A stretch of 64,000 nt of DNA, taken from assembly GCF_001955715.1 (NCBI RefSeq), contig NZ_CP019239.1, positions 1,798,001 to 1,862,000 on the forward strand, given 5' to 3'. The position numbers were made by a program, and so were the translations under genes. Of the stretch, positions 44,059-53,514 are shown one piece after another. The notes beneath the pieces were generated by a model. It saw only the letters and a program-made list of their open reading frames with translations. It was not told the origin of the DNA and made no database searches. Position 1 is the stretch's first letter; each line of letters opens with the position of its first letter. This DNA comes from Rhodoferax saidenbachensis. Lineage in GTDB: Bacteria; Pseudomonadota; Gammaproteobacteria; Burkholderiales; Burkholderiaceae_C.

Positions 44059-45276
44059 ATGACCAGTACCACCCTCGACTCACCAGCCACCCTTGTCCCC
44101 TTGAAGCAGGACGCCGCCGTCATCGGCCTGGTGGGCCTGGCGCATGCCAGCTCGCACTTTGGCCATCTGCTGCTGCCCTTGCTGTTCCCGGTGTTCATGA
44201 CCGAGTTTGGTCTGAGTTATTCGCAACTTGGCTTGCTGATGTCGGTGTTTTTTGTGGTGTCGGGCGTGGGCCAGGCCTGTGCTGGCTTTGTGGTGGACCG
44301 CCTGGGTGCGCGGCCTTTGATGTTTGTGGCGCTGGCCATCTTTGCGGCAGCCTGTGTATTCGCTTCCCTGGTGACGGGTTATGTGGGCCTGATGCTGGTG
44401 GCCGCATTGGCCGGTCTGGGCAACGCCACGTTTCACCCGGTGGACTTCACCATCCTGAACCAGCGCGTGTCAGCGCCACGTCTGGGGTATGCCTTTAGCG
44501 CGCATGGCTTGACCGGCAATCTGGGCTGGGCGGTGGCGCCGGTGTTCTTTGCCTCCCTGGGCGTCTCCATTGGCTGGCGCAATGCCTACCTGGCGGCGGC
44601 GGCGATGTATGTGGTGATCTTTGCCTTGTTGTTTGTGCAGCGCGACCTGCTGAGCACCAAGGTGGTTCGCCATGACCCCACCGTGCACAAAGAGCACGAC
44701 CTGGCGTTCATGAAGCTGCCGGTGGTGTGGTGGTGTTTTGGTTTCTTTTTGCTGTCCACCATGACGCTGGCCGTAGTGCAGAGCTTCTCGGTGTCCATCC
44801 TGAAGGCCATGCGCGGCATCAGTTTTGAAGCGGCCACGCTGACATTGACTGGCTACATGCTGGCGGGTGCGTTTGGCATGTTCATTGGTGGTTTTATCGC
44901 CGCGAAAAGCGCCAACAGCGACCGCGTGGTGGCCATGGCCATGGCGGCCGGCGCCTTGCTGCTGGCGCTGTGCGGCACCGGCCTGCTGGGCGCCACAGCC
45001 ACCATGGTGGTGCTGGCCAGCACCGGTTTTGCGGTAGGCATCGGTGGCCCCTCGCGCGACATGATGATCAAGAAGGCCACGCCCAAGGGCGCGACGGGCC
45101 GCGTCTATGGTCTGGTGTATTCGGGGCTGGACACGGGCTTTGCCATCTCGCCCATCGTCTTCGGCGTGTTCATGGACCGCGGCTGGTACGGCGCCACGCT
45201 GTTGGGCGCCGCCGTGGTGCTGGCACTCAGCGTGGTGGCTGCACTGGGTGTGGGGCAGCGTACGGTCGCGCGCTAA
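44059..45276 (+). CDS. MFS transporter
   Basis: Major facilitator with twelve predicted spans, 405 residues. N-terminal half: LVGLAHASSHFGHLLLPLLFP, the cytoplasmic loop 2 motif VVDRLGARPLMFV, and GLGNATFHPVDFTIL on span 4. C-terminal half: the second loop with GGFIAAKSANSDRVVA and the GIGGPSRDMMIKKATPKG segment. Resembles fosmidomycin-resistance/YfcJ-like exporters and organic-acid carriers; substrate unknown. ATG 44059 was chosen; another at 44032 lies in the operator region. Probably controlled by the divergent AraC-type protein. Confidence 0.88.
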   Translation: MTSTTLDSPATLVPLKQDAAVIGLVGLAHASSHFGHLLLPLLFPVFMTEFGLSYSQLGLLMSVFFVVSGVGQACAGFVVDRLGARPLMFVALAIFAAACVFASLVTGYVGLMLVAALAGLGNATFHPVDFTILNQRVSAPRLGYAFSAHGLTGNLGWAVAPVFFASLGVSIGWRNAYLAAAAMYVVIFALLFVQRDLLSTKVVRHDPTVHKEHDLAFMKLPVVWWCFGFFLLSTMTLAVVQSFSVSILKAMRGISFEAATLTLTGYMLAGAFGMFIGGFIAAKSANSDRVVAMAMAAGALLLALCGTGLLGATATMVVLASTGFAVGIGGPSRDMMIKKATPKGATGRVYGLVYSGLDTGFAISPIVFGVFMDRGWYGATLLGAAVVLALSVVAALGVGQRTVAR

Positions 45277-45288
45277 GCCCCGAGCCGA

Positions 45289-46599
45289 TCAGGGCTTGCT
45301 GCTGACGCGCCAGATCAGGTTGCCCACATCGTCAGCCACCAGCAGCGCGCCTTGTTTGTCCAGTGCCACTCCCACCGGGCGGCCATAGGCGGTGCCCTCG
45401 GCGGATAGAAAACCGGTCAGCACATCCAGCGGCGCACCGGCAGGTTTGCCGCCTTCAAACGGCACAAAAATCACCTTGTAGCCACTGTGTGGCTTGCGGT
45501 TCCATGAACCGTGTTGCCCGATGAACATGCCATTGGCATAGGCTGCGGGCAGGCTGGTGCCTTTGGAAAACGCCAGGCCCAGCGAGGCGGTGTGCGGGCC
45601 CAGCGCGTAGTCGGGCGCGATGGCCTTGGCCACGAGGTCGGGGCGCTGCGGTTTCACGCGGGTGTCCACATGGTCGCCGAAGTAGCTGTAGGGCCAGCCG
45701 TAAAAGCCACCGTCGCGCAGCGAGGTCATGTAGTCGGGCACCAGATCGCTGCCCAGCTCGTCACGTTCGTTCACCACGGTCCATAAGGCGCCGCTTTGCG
45801 GTTCCCAGGCCAGGCCCACGGGGTTGCGCAGGCCCGAGGCGAAGAGGCGTTTCTGGCCGCTGGCCGTGTCGATCTCCCAGACCGCGGCACGGCCTTCTTC
45901 GGCCTCCAGGCCATTTTCAGCGACGTTGCTGTTGGAGCCCACGGTGGCGTACAGGCGTTTGCCATCGGGACTTGCAATGATGCTCTTGGTCCAGTGGTGG
46001 TTGCGCGGGCCGCCGGGCAGGGATGTGACCTGTACGCCCGGTGCGGTGATGCGCAGGTCGCCCGTGGTGTACGGGAAGCGCACCACGGCATCGGCGTTGG
46101 CCACATACAGCGTATTGCCCACCAGCGCCATGCCAAAGGGGGAGTTCAGGCCTTCGAGCAGCACCGAGCGCACATCGGCCACGCCGTCGCCATTGGTGTC
46201 TCGCAGGAGCGTGATGCGGTTGGCGCTGGGCACACCGGCGCCGGCTTTTTTCATGACGTAGCCGGCGATCCAGTCCATGGGGTTCCAACTGGTCGGTTTG
46301 GCGGGCGCATTGCTCTCGGCCACCAACACGTCACCATTGGGCAGCACGTGTATCCAGCGCGGGTGGTCCAGCCCGCTGGCAAAGGCGACCACGCGGGTGC
46401 CGCTTGCCGCCTGCGGCATGGTGCCTGCGGGCCAGCCCACGGCGGGTGCGATATTCACCGTGGGGATGAAGCCTGTGTTGGGGGCGGGCAGGGTGGGCGT
46501 GGGGCCGGTGCCCGCAGACACCGGCAGTTGCGCGACTTCGGCGCAGGCAGTCAGCGCGACAGTCACGGTGCTGAGCAGCAGGAGGGTGGGCAGGTTCAT
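45289..46599 (-). CDS. Sorbosone-dehydrogenase-like PQQ-type beta-propeller lipoprotein
   Basis: Probable periplasmic lipoprotein of 436 residues with a signal peptide ending in lipobox LTAC (Cys19). The mature part is a six-bladed beta-propeller of the glucose/sorbosone dehydrogenase family: [36 protein letters not shown] (an acidic calcium-type loop), [41 protein letters not shown], and [18 protein letters not shown]. Substrate unknown; a PQQ requirement is inferred from family. Convergent with the MFS gene, only 12 bases apart. Confidence 0.88.
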   Translation of the reverse strand: MNLPTLLLLSTVTVALTACAEVAQLPVSAGTGPTPTLPAPNTGFIPTVNIAPAVGWPAGTMPQAASGTRVVAFASGLDHPRWIHVLPNGDVLVAESNAPAKPTSWNPMDWIAGYVMKKAGAGVPSANRITLLRDTNGDGVADVRSVLLEGLNSPFGMALVGNTLYVANADAVVRFPYTTGDLRITAPGVQVTSLPGGPRNHHWTKSIIASPDGKRLYATVGSNSNVAENGLEAEEGRAAVWEIDTASGQKRLFASGLRNPVGLAWEPQSGALWTVVNERDELGSDLVPDYMTSLRDGGFYGWPYSYFGDHVDTRVKPQRPDLVAKAIAPDYALGPHTASLGLAFSKGTSLPAAYANGMFIGQHGSWNRKPHSGYKVIFVPFEGGKPAGAPLDVLTGFLSAEGTAYGRPVGVALDKQGALLVADDVGNLIWRVSSKP

Positions 46600-46624
46600 G
46601 GACGTTCTCGGTGGGGTAAAAGGA

Positions 46625-47164
46625 TCAGGTGTTGCCAGTCAGTCGGATGCGCCGGGTGGTGCCACCGGCCTGGCCGATGTGGTTGAGTGGCAGTTCGGTG
46701 CTGGACTTGATGCAGTGCAGGACGATGTTGGAGCGGATGCTGCTCACACCCTTGATGCGTGTGAGCCGGCGCAGCACCGAGTCGGACAGTGCGTTGAGGT
46801 CGGCTGCGACGATCTGCAGGATGTAGTCGGACTCGCCGGCCACAGCGTAGCAGTCCATCACCTCGGGCAGGTTCTCGATCTCCCGCTCGAAGGCCATGCC
46901 TTCCTCCCCGCTGTGGTGGGTTAGCGTGACATAGGCCATGGCGCGCACGCCCAGCCCTAAGCGGGCCGGGTCCATCAGCGCCACATAACGGCGGATGATG
47001 CCCGTGCTCTCCAGCCGCTGGATGCGACGGCTGACCTGCGAGGCCGAGAGGTGGATTTGTTCGCCGATCTGCTGGTTGGTGGCATGTGCGTCTTTTTGCA
47101 GTGCAGCAAGCAAGCTGATATCGAAGCGATCAAGCAAAAAATCTTCGGTTGTTTCTTGATTCAT
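46625..47164 (-). CDS. Lrp/AsnC-family regulator
   Basis: Leucine-responsive-type regulator of 179 residues. The N-terminal HTH ([47 protein letters not shown], residues 11-57) is followed by a C-terminal RAM ligand-binding domain ([19 protein letters not shown]). Divergent from hppD with a 108-base gap, so it most likely senses an aromatic amino acid and controls the phenylalanine/tyrosine degradation operon. The start at 47164 matches the HTH; 47179 is an alternative. Confidence 0.92.
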   Translation of the reverse strand: MNQETTEDFLLDRFDISLLAALQKDAHATNQQIGEQIHLSASQVSRRIQRLESTGIIRRYVALMDPARLGLGVRAMAYVTLTHHSGEEGMAFEREIENLPEVMDCYAVAGESDYILQIVAADLNALSDSVLRRLTRIKGVSSIRSNIVLHCIKSSTELPLNHIGQAGGTTRRIRLTGNT

Positions 47165-47272
47165 GCACAAATTATGCATTGATTGGCCATTATTCGGGAA
47201 AAATTGCGCACACCATGCGCGTCGCTTTCATGACAATCAAAGCTTCAAGAACAGCGTTTGAGGAGCACAGCC

Positions 47273-48370
47273 ATGGCCACTGCAACAGGTGATTTGTTTG
47301 ACAACCCGATGGGCCTGATGGGCTTTGAGTTTGTGGAGTTTGCGTCGCCCATCGCTGGTGTGATCGAACCGATCTTTGAACGCATGGGCTTCACGCTGGT
47401 GGCAAAGCACCGCTCCAAGGACGTGGTGCTGTACCGCCAGGGCGATATCAATTTCATCGTCAACCGTGAACCCAAAAGCGTGGCCGGTTACCTCGCCGCC
47501 GAGCACGGCCCCAGCGCCTGCGGCATGGCGTTTCGTGTGAAGGATTCGCACCTCGCCTACAAGCGCGCATTGGAATTGGGCGCCCAACCCGTGGAGCTGC
47601 GCCCCGGTCCGATGGAGCTGAACCTGCCCGCGATCAAAGGTATTGGCGGTGCGCCGCTGTACCTGATTGACCGTTATGAAGACGGCAAGTCGATCTACGA
47701 CATCGACTTTGAATTCATAGCGGGCGTGGACCGTCGCCCAGTGGGCCATGGCTTCAGCGTGGTCGATCACCTGACGCACAACGTGTACCGCGGCCGCATG
47801 GCGTACTGGGCGGACTTCTACGGCAAGCTGTTCAATTTCAAGGAAATCCGCTACTTCGATATCCAGGGGGAATACACCGGCCTTACCTCCAAGGCCATGA
47901 CAGCGCCGGATGGGCTGATCCGCATTCCGCTCAACGAAGAAGCGCGCCAGGGTGGGGGGCAAATCGAGGAATTCCTCATGCAATTCAACGGCGAGGGCAT
48001 TCAGCACATTGCCCTGCTGTGCGAGGACCTGCCCAGCGCCATCGACCGGTTGCAGATGGCGGGCATTCCGCTACTAACTGCGCCCAATGACGTGTACTAC
48101 GAGAATCTGGCTCAACGCCTGCCTGGTCACGGCCAGCCGGTGGGTGATTTGCAGGCGCGTGGCATCCTGCTTGACGGCACGACCGAAGGCGGCCAGCCGC
48201 GCCTGTTGCTGCAGATCTTCTCGCAACCGCTGCTGGGCCCGGTGTTCTTCGAGTTCATCGAGCGCAAGGGCAACTACCGTGAGGGCTTTGGCGAAGGCAA
48301 TTTCAAGGCCCTGTTTGAGTCGTTGGAGCGTGACCAGATTAACCGTGGCGTGCTCGAAGCCGCCAAGTGA
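47273..48370 (+). CDS. hppD: 4-hydroxyphenylpyruvate dioxygenase
   Basis: Non-heme iron enzyme that turns 4-hydroxyphenylpyruvate into homogentisate in tyrosine catabolism. The 365-residue two-domain VOC fold has its iron ligands visible: His166 in [12 protein letters not shown], His245 in [14 protein letters not shown], and Glu327 in [12 protein letters not shown]. The C-terminal helix [22 protein letters not shown] closes the active site. AGGAG precedes the ATG. First gene of the operon, divergent from an Lrp-type regulator. Confidence 0.97.
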   Translation: MATATGDLFDNPMGLMGFEFVEFASPIAGVIEPIFERMGFTLVAKHRSKDVVLYRQGDINFIVNREPKSVAGYLAAEHGPSACGMAFRVKDSHLAYKRALELGAQPVELRPGPMELNLPAIKGIGGAPLYLIDRYEDGKSIYDIDFEFIAGVDRRPVGHGFSVVDHLTHNVYRGRMAYWADFYGKLFNFKEIRYFDIQGEYTGLTSKAMTAPDGLIRIPLNEEARQGGGQIEEFLMQFNGEGIQHIALLCEDLPSAIDRLQMAGIPLLTAPNDVYYENLAQRLPGHGQPVGDLQARGILLDGTTEGGQPRLLLQIFSQPLLGPVFFEFIERKGNYREGFGEGNFKALFESLERDQINRGVLEAAK

Positions 48371-48396
48371 ACCCAGGCGAACCCAGGAGACACACC

Positions 48397-48939
48397 ATGA
48401 AAATCGACCGCATCCACCACGTGGCCTACCGTTGCAAGGACGCCAAGGAAACCGTGCTGTGGTACCAGAAGATGCTGCACATGGACTTTGTGCTGGCCAT
48501 TGCCGAAGACCTGGTGCCCAGTACCAAGGCGCCCGACCCGTACATGCACATCTTTCTGGATGCGGGCATGGGCAATGTGCTGGCCTTCTTTGAGCTGCCC
48601 ACGCAGCCGCCCATGGGCCGCGACCCGAACACACCCGAGTGGGTGCAGCACATTGCGTTCCGCGTGAAAGACCGTGCTGAGCTGCTGGCGTTCAAGGCGC
48701 ATCTGGAAGCCAATGGCGTGGATGTACTGGGTGTGACCGACCACGGTATGTTCCACAGCATTTACTTCTTCGACCCCAATGGTCACCGCCTGGAACTGGC
48801 CTGCCCGGACCCTGAAGAGATCGCCAAGATTGCCCAGGCCGATGCGGTGAAGTGGGCCATGCTGGAGGAATGGAGCGTCACCAAACGCGCGCCCAAACAC
48901 GCGGCGTTTTTGCACGCCAAGGAACTGGGCGCAGCGTGA
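48397..48939 (+). CDS. VOC-family (extradiol/glyoxalase-type) metalloprotein in the tyrosine operon
   Basis: Small VOC protein of 180 residues with a complete metal-binding pattern: an N-terminal His-His (IDRIHHVAYRCKD), a second histidine in EWVQHIAFRVKD, and a glutamate in FDPNGHRLELACP. Located between hppD and the fumarylacetoacetase gene, where homogentisate dioxygenase or maleylacetoacetate isomerase would be expected. Its actual reaction is unknown. AGGAGA lies before the ATG, preceded by two tandem GAACCCAGG copies. The last base of its stop is the first of the next start. Confidence 0.82.
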   Translation: MKIDRIHHVAYRCKDAKETVLWYQKMLHMDFVLAIAEDLVPSTKAPDPYMHIFLDAGMGNVLAFFELPTQPPMGRDPNTPEWVQHIAFRVKDRAELLAFKAHLEANGVDVLGVTDHGMFHSIYFFDPNGHRLELACPDPEEIAKIAQADAVKWAMLEEWSVTKRAPKHAAFLHAKELGAA

Positions 48940-50198
48940 TGGATGTGACCCACGACCCCGCCACCCTCAGCTGGGTGGAGTCTGCTAACGACCCGGCGAC
49001 AGATTTCTCCATCCAGAACCTGCCGTTCGGGCGTTTCCGCCGCAACGCGCTGGAGCCCTGGCAGATCGGTGTGGCGATTGGTGACCAGGTGCTGGACCTG
49101 CATGCGGTGGGCCTGATCGATCATCTGGACATGCAACGCCTGATGGCTGCGCCTGTCACTGAGCGCCGCGCCTTGCGTTTGTCCCTTTGGGAAGGACTGC
49201 GTGCAGGCTCGGCTTTGCAAAAAGTCTGGAGTCAGGCGCTGCTGCGACAGAGCGAAGTGGAAATGGGCCTGCCCTGTGAGGTCGGCGACTACACCGACTT
49301 CTACACCGGCATCCACCACGCCACCACGGTGGGCAAGCTGTTTCGCCCCGACAACCCGCTCTTGCCCAACTACAAGTGGGTGCCCATTGGCTACCACGGT
49401 CGCGCCAGCAGCATTGGCGCCAGTGGTCAACAGTTCCACCGCCCGCAAGGACAAACGCTCAAGCCCGGTGCGGCAGTGCCCGACTTTGGCCCGAGTGCGC
49501 GCATCGACTATGAACTGGAGATAGGTGCTTGGGTGGCCGGTGGCAATGGGCTGGGCGAGCCCGTGGCTATGGCGCAGGCCGAGGACTATATCTTTGGCCT
49601 CACGCTGCTCAACGACTGGAGCGCACGCGATGTGCAGGCCTGGGAGTACCAGCCGCTGGGGCCGTTTCTGGCGAAGAACTTTGCCACCACGGTGTCACCC
49701 TGGATGGTGACGCTGGACGCGCTGGCGCCGTTCCGTGCGGACTTTGAGCGGCCTGCGCATGACCCGCAGCCCATGGCGTATCTGGACTCGGCCCACAACC
49801 GCGCTGCCGGTGCGCTGGATGTGCAGCTTGAAGTGTGGCTGCAGACACCTGCGATGCTGGCCGCCGGTAATCCGGGGCAGCGCCTGTCCACCTCCAACAT
49901 GCGCGACGCCTACTGGACGCTGGCGCAACTGCTGACGCACCACACGGTCAACGGCTGCAATCTGCGCAGCGGCGACATATTGGGCACGGGCACGCTGTCC
50001 GGGCCTGCACCCGAACAAGGTGGCTCTCTGCTGGAACTGACACAGGGCGGCAAAATGCCGCTCACGCTGGCCAACGGCGAAACCCGCACTTTCCTGCAGG
50101 ATGGTGACACCGTCATCCTGCGTGGTTACTGCACGCGCGCAGGCGTGCGGCGCATTGGTTTTGGCGAGTGCCGCGGTACGCTGCTGGCGGCACGCTGA
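48939..50198 (+). CDS. fahA: Fumarylacetoacetase
   Basis: Hydrolyses fumarylacetoacetate to fumarate and acetoacetate, the last step of tyrosine degradation. At 419 residues it has the full-length form with the N-terminal SH3-like domain (WVESANDPATDFSIQNLPFG) and the catalytic FAH domain with DYTDFYTGIHHATTVGKLFR, YHGRASSIGASGQQ and the metal site ELEIGAWVAGGN with WSARDVQAWEYQPLGPFLAKNF. Its ATG overlaps the preceding stop by one base, so the operon is coupled. It completes the homogentisate route except for hmgA. Confidence 0.96.
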   Translation: MDVTHDPATLSWVESANDPATDFSIQNLPFGRFRRNALEPWQIGVAIGDQVLDLHAVGLIDHLDMQRLMAAPVTERRALRLSLWEGLRAGSALQKVWSQALLRQSEVEMGLPCEVGDYTDFYTGIHHATTVGKLFRPDNPLLPNYKWVPIGYHGRASSIGASGQQFHRPQGQTLKPGAAVPDFGPSARIDYELEIGAWVAGGNGLGEPVAMAQAEDYIFGLTLLNDWSARDVQAWEYQPLGPFLAKNFATTVSPWMVTLDALAPFRADFERPAHDPQPMAYLDSAHNRAAGALDVQLEVWLQTPAMLAAGNPGQRLSTSNMRDAYWTLAQLLTHHTVNGCNLRSGDILGTGTLSGPAPEQGGSLLELTQGGKMPLTLANGETRTFLQDGDTVILRGYCTRAGVRRIGFGECRGTLLAAR

Positions 50199-50209
50199 GT
50201 GGGGTAGGC

Positions 50210-51028
50210 ATGGCGGACGACTACACCATTCCCCAGCACTGGGATCACTACACCGCGCAAGACCACGCGGTATGGAAGACGCTGTTTGAGCGACAAACCG
50301 CGCTCTTGCCGGGTCTGGCCTGCGCGGAGTTTGTAGAAGGCATGCGGCAATTGCCCATGGCTGCGGACCGGATTCCCAACTTCGATGAACTCAATGCCAC
50401 GCTGAAGCCCACGACTGGCTGGCAGGTGGTGGCGGTGCCGGGGTTGGTGCCCGACGAGGTGTTTTTCGAACATCTGGCGAACCGCCGCTTCCCCTCCGGC
50501 AACTTCATCCGGGGCGCCCACCAGTTGGACTACCTGGAAGAGCCCGATGTTTTCCACGATGTGTTTGGTCATGTGCCGATGCTGATGCACCCGGTGATGG
50601 CGGACTTTATCCAGTTGTATGGCGAGGCGGGTTTGCGTGCGCAGCGTATCGGCAAGCTTACCGAACTGGCGCGTGTGTACTGGTACACCGTGGAGTTCGG
50701 CTTGCTGCAGGAAGCACAGGGCATGCGCCTCTACGGTGCGGGCATTGCGTCGTCGTTTACCGAGAGTGTGTTTTCCGTGCAGAGCCCGTCACCGAACCGC
50801 ATCGCGTTTGATCTGGAGCGTGTCATGCGCACCAACTACCGTATTGATGACTTTCAGGAAAGTTACTTTGTGTTGAACAGTCTGGATGATTTGCTGGAGT
50901 TGGCGCGCATCGACTTTGACCCTATTTACGCCCGGCTGAATGACGGTGTGAGTCACCCGCCGAGGCGCATTCTGGAAGGCGATGTGGTGCTGCACAATGG
51001 CACCCATGCCTACAGTCAGCAACCCTAA
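50210..51028 (+). CDS. phhA: Phenylalanine 4-monooxygenase
   Basis: Iron- and tetrahydropterin-dependent hydroxylase making tyrosine from phenylalanine, 272 residues. The bacterial catalytic core is visible: DHAVWKTLFERQ near the start, the iron ligands in LDYLEEPDVFHDVFGHVPML (two His) and a glutamate in YWYTVEFGLL. No pterin carbinolamine dehydratase (phhB) is beside it. ATG 50210 is 11 bases after the fumarylacetoacetase stop, behind GAGTGGGG. Together with hppD this gives a Phe-to-fumarate pathway. Confidence 0.97.
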   Translation: MADDYTIPQHWDHYTAQDHAVWKTLFERQTALLPGLACAEFVEGMRQLPMAADRIPNFDELNATLKPTTGWQVVAVPGLVPDEVFFEHLANRRFPSGNFIRGAHQLDYLEEPDVFHDVFGHVPMLMHPVMADFIQLYGEAGLRAQRIGKLTELARVYWYTVEFGLLQEAQGMRLYGAGIASSFTESVFSVQSPSPNRIAFDLERVMRTNYRIDDFQESYFVLNSLDDLLELARIDFDPIYARLNDGVSHPPRRILEGDVVLHNGTHAYSQQP

Positions 51029-52775
51029 AACCACTGCATCCCTTCCTCCCACCCTGGCCGGCCACCTGCTGGTGCAGTGCCTGGTAGCGCAGGGCGTCAC
51101 GCACGCTTTTGGCGTTCCCGGCGAAAGTTATCTGGCCGTGCTGGATGGCTTTCATCTGTACCAAGAGCACATCCAGTTTGTCGTGAACCGGCAGGAGGGC
51201 GGCGCCGCCTTCATGGCCGAAGCCCACGGCAAATTGACGGGCCGCCCTGGCGTGTGTTTTGTGACGCGCGGACCGGGCGCAACCAACGCCAGCATCGGTG
51301 TGCACACCGCATTCCAGGACTCCACACCCATGGTGCTGCTGGTGGGCGATGTGGCCAGCGACCAGCGCGACCGCGAAGCCTTTCAGGAGATGGACTACCG
51401 CGTCATGTTTGGGCCCAGCGCTTTGGGCATGGCCAAGCGCGTGGAGCGCATTGACGATGCGGCGCGTATCCCCGAGTACATCGCCCGGGCCTTTGCCACG
51501 GCCATGAACGGCCGCCCGGGGCCGGTGGTACTGGTGCTACCAGAAGACATGCTTTCGCAAAAGCTGGTGGCCGGTGCCAGCGGCGCGATACCACAGCCTT
51601 TGGCACGGGTAGAGCCCGTTGAGGCCTGGAGTGACCCCGGGGCCCTGCGGGACCTGCGCCAGCTGCTATTGAAATCAGAGCGTCCGTTTGTCATCGCCGG
51701 TGGTGGTGGCTGGACGCCGCAAGCCGCGCAGGCGTTGCAGCGCTTTGCCGAAAACTGGCGCCTGCCGGTGGGCAATGCCTTCCGTTTTCAGGACACCTTT
51801 GACAACCACCATCCGCAGTACGCGGGTGATGTGGGCATTGGTATCAACCCCGCACTGGCCAAACGCATCCGCGAGAGCGACCTCATCATTGCCATTGGCC
51901 CACGCCTGGGCGAGATGACGACTGGCGGCTACACGCTGCTGAAGGCGCCCAAGGCGGCGCAGACGCTGGTGCACATCCACGCCAGCGCCGAAGAGCTCAA
52001 CCGTGTCTACCAGGCCGACCTGGCGATCCACGCCAGCATGCGTGCTGCGGCCCGTTCGCTGGAGGTGCTGACGGCGCCCGTGAACGTGGCTTGGGAAGCC
52101 TGGACGCAGGGCTGCAACGCCGACTACCAAGCCAATCTGGTACCGAGTGTGATCAAGGACTTGCCCGCCGACAACGCACGCGGTCTGGTGGACATGCCCA
52201 GTGTGATTGCCACGCTGCAAAAGCACTTGCCCAAAGACGCGGTGCTGACCAATGGCGCAGGCAACTTTGCGAGCTGGTTACACCGCTTCTACCGCTACAC
52301 CGGACTGGCCGCAGGCCACAAGACGCAACTGGCACCGACCAATGGCGCCATGGGTTATGGCGTGCCAGCCGGCATTGCAGCGGCGATTACCACCGGGCGC
52401 ACGGCATTCACTATTGCCGGCGATGGGGACTTCCTCATGAACGGCCAGGAGCTGGCCACTGCTGTGCAGCATGGCGCCAAGAGCATCATCCTGCTGCTCA
52501 ACAACGGCATGTACGGCACCATTCGTATGCACCAGGAGCGTGAGTACCCGCAGCGTGTGGCGGGCACGGCGCTCAACAACCCCGACTTTGCAGCGCTGGC
52601 GCGCGCCTACGGTTATGCCGGTATCACGATCCGCAAGAGTGCGGACTTTGAAGCAGAGTTGCTGGCTGCGCTGGCACGGCCCAACGGCACGGTGATCGAG
52701 GTGGTGCTGGAGCCCGAACTCATCAGCACACGCGGCACATTGGCGGCGATGACGCAGGCCGCCTTGAAGCGCTGA
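51006..52775 (+). CDS. ThDP-dependent enzyme of the acetolactate synthase/decarboxylase superfamily
   Basis: Thiamine-diphosphate enzyme of 589 residues with the three-domain POX/ALS architecture. The activating glutamate is in [18 protein letters not shown] near residue 60, and the ThDP/Mg motif is [22 protein letters not shown] followed by NNGMYG. The reaction is unknown; in this operon a role on an aromatic 2-oxo acid is possible. It overlaps phhA by 23 bases in another frame, and no good ribosome-binding site precedes ATG 51006, so it may depend on coupling. A GNAT gene follows. Confidence 0.88.
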   Translation: MPTVSNPKTTASLPPTLAGHLLVQCLVAQGVTHAFGVPGESYLAVLDGFHLYQEHIQFVVNRQEGGAAFMAEAHGKLTGRPGVCFVTRGPGATNASIGVHTAFQDSTPMVLLVGDVASDQRDREAFQEMDYRVMFGPSALGMAKRVERIDDAARIPEYIARAFATAMNGRPGPVVLVLPEDMLSQKLVAGASGAIPQPLARVEPVEAWSDPGALRDLRQLLLKSERPFVIAGGGGWTPQAAQALQRFAENWRLPVGNAFRFQDTFDNHHPQYAGDVGIGINPALAKRIRESDLIIAIGPRLGEMTTGGYTLLKAPKAAQTLVHIHASAEELNRVYQADLAIHASMRAAARSLEVLTAPVNVAWEAWTQGCNADYQANLVPSVIKDLPADNARGLVDMPSVIATLQKHLPKDAVLTNGAGNFASWLHRFYRYTGLAAGHKTQLAPTNGAMGYGVPAGIAAAITTGRTAFTIAGDGDFLMNGQELATAVQHGAKSIILLLNNGMYGTIRMHQEREYPQRVAGTALNNPDFAALARAYGYAGITIRKSADFEAELLAALARPNGTVIEVVLEPELISTRGTLAAMTQAALKR

Positions 52776-52786
52776 AAGAGCCGTTG

Positions 52787-53293
52787 ATGAACATCCACAT
52801 CCGTCCCGAAACTGCGGCAGACGCCAAGACCATTGAATTGCTCACGACCGCAGCATTTCTGAACGCGCCCCACACCGACCACACGGAGCAGTTCGTCGTA
52901 AATGCCTTGCGCGCAGCAGGCGTGTTGACCGTGTCATTGGTCGCGATGTCGGGCGAGACCATGGTGGGCCATGTGGCGCTGTCTCCGGTGGCGTTATCCG
53001 ATGGTTCTTCGGGTTGGTATGGGTTGGGCCCTATTTCCGTATGGCCTGAACACCAGGGGCAGGGCATTGGCAGTGACTTGATGCACGAGGCGCTGCAGGC
53101 CTTGCGTGCACGGGCAGCGGCCGGCTGTGTGTTGCTGGGGGACCCGGCGTACTACGGTCGTTTCGGTTTCAAAGCCGATCCGGCATTGGTGCTGGCCGGT
53201 GTGCCACCCGAATACTTTCAGGCGCTGCGATTTGGAAGCGCAGTACCGACAGCCGTGGTTACCTACCACGCGGCGTTTAACGCGCAGGCTTAA
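52787..53293 (+). CDS. GNAT-family N-acetyltransferase
   Basis: Acetyltransferase of 168 residues. The N-terminal strand reads IHIRPETAADAKTIELLTTAAF and the acetyl-CoA loop GPISVWPEHQGQGIGSDLM. The ADPAYYGRFGFKADP segment resembles YhbS-type enzymes. Substrate unknown. ATG 52787 lies 11 bases after the ThDP enzyme and carries AAAGAG upstream; the gene probably ends the operon. Confidence 0.87.
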   Translation: MNIHIRPETAADAKTIELLTTAAFLNAPHTDHTEQFVVNALRAAGVLTVSLVAMSGETMVGHVALSPVALSDGSSGWYGLGPISVWPEHQGQGIGSDLMHEALQALRARAAAGCVLLGDPAYYGRFGFKADPALVLAGVPPEYFQALRFGSAVPTAVVTYHAAFNAQA

Positions 53294-53363
53294 GCGACCG
53301 CTGTACGCAATTAACCACAGTGCGAAGCACCACGTAGAATCGCCAGGCGCTCGCAAGAGTGCA

Positions 53364-53456
53364 TTCGCTAGGGGTGTTGCCCTGTATTGAAAAGTGCAGG
53401 CCGACTGAGAGAGTCCCTTTGAACCTGATTGAGGTAATCCTCGCGCAGGGAAGCAA
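53364..53456 (+). ncRNA. TPP riboswitch upstream of cytX
   Basis: Conserved parts in order: GGGGTG, CTGAGA (53405-53410), AACCTGATTGAGGTAATCCTC, and CGCAGGGAAGC. It is 58 bases upstream of the transporter start and should repress it when thiamine pyrophosphate is abundant. Confidence 0.95.
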
Positions 53457-53514
53457 GTCCGGCCTTGGGGCTGGGCTACGCCTACCTGCCAACTTTTTTG
53501 CATGGAGCAAATGG

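Noticed and set aside
51655..51690. Sequence similar to the tail of the dispersed repeat (AGCTGCTATTGAAATCAGAGC) inside the ThDP enzyme gene
   Set aside because: Only the last third of the motif matches and the reading frame encodes a normal family segment, so coincidence is the simpler explanation.
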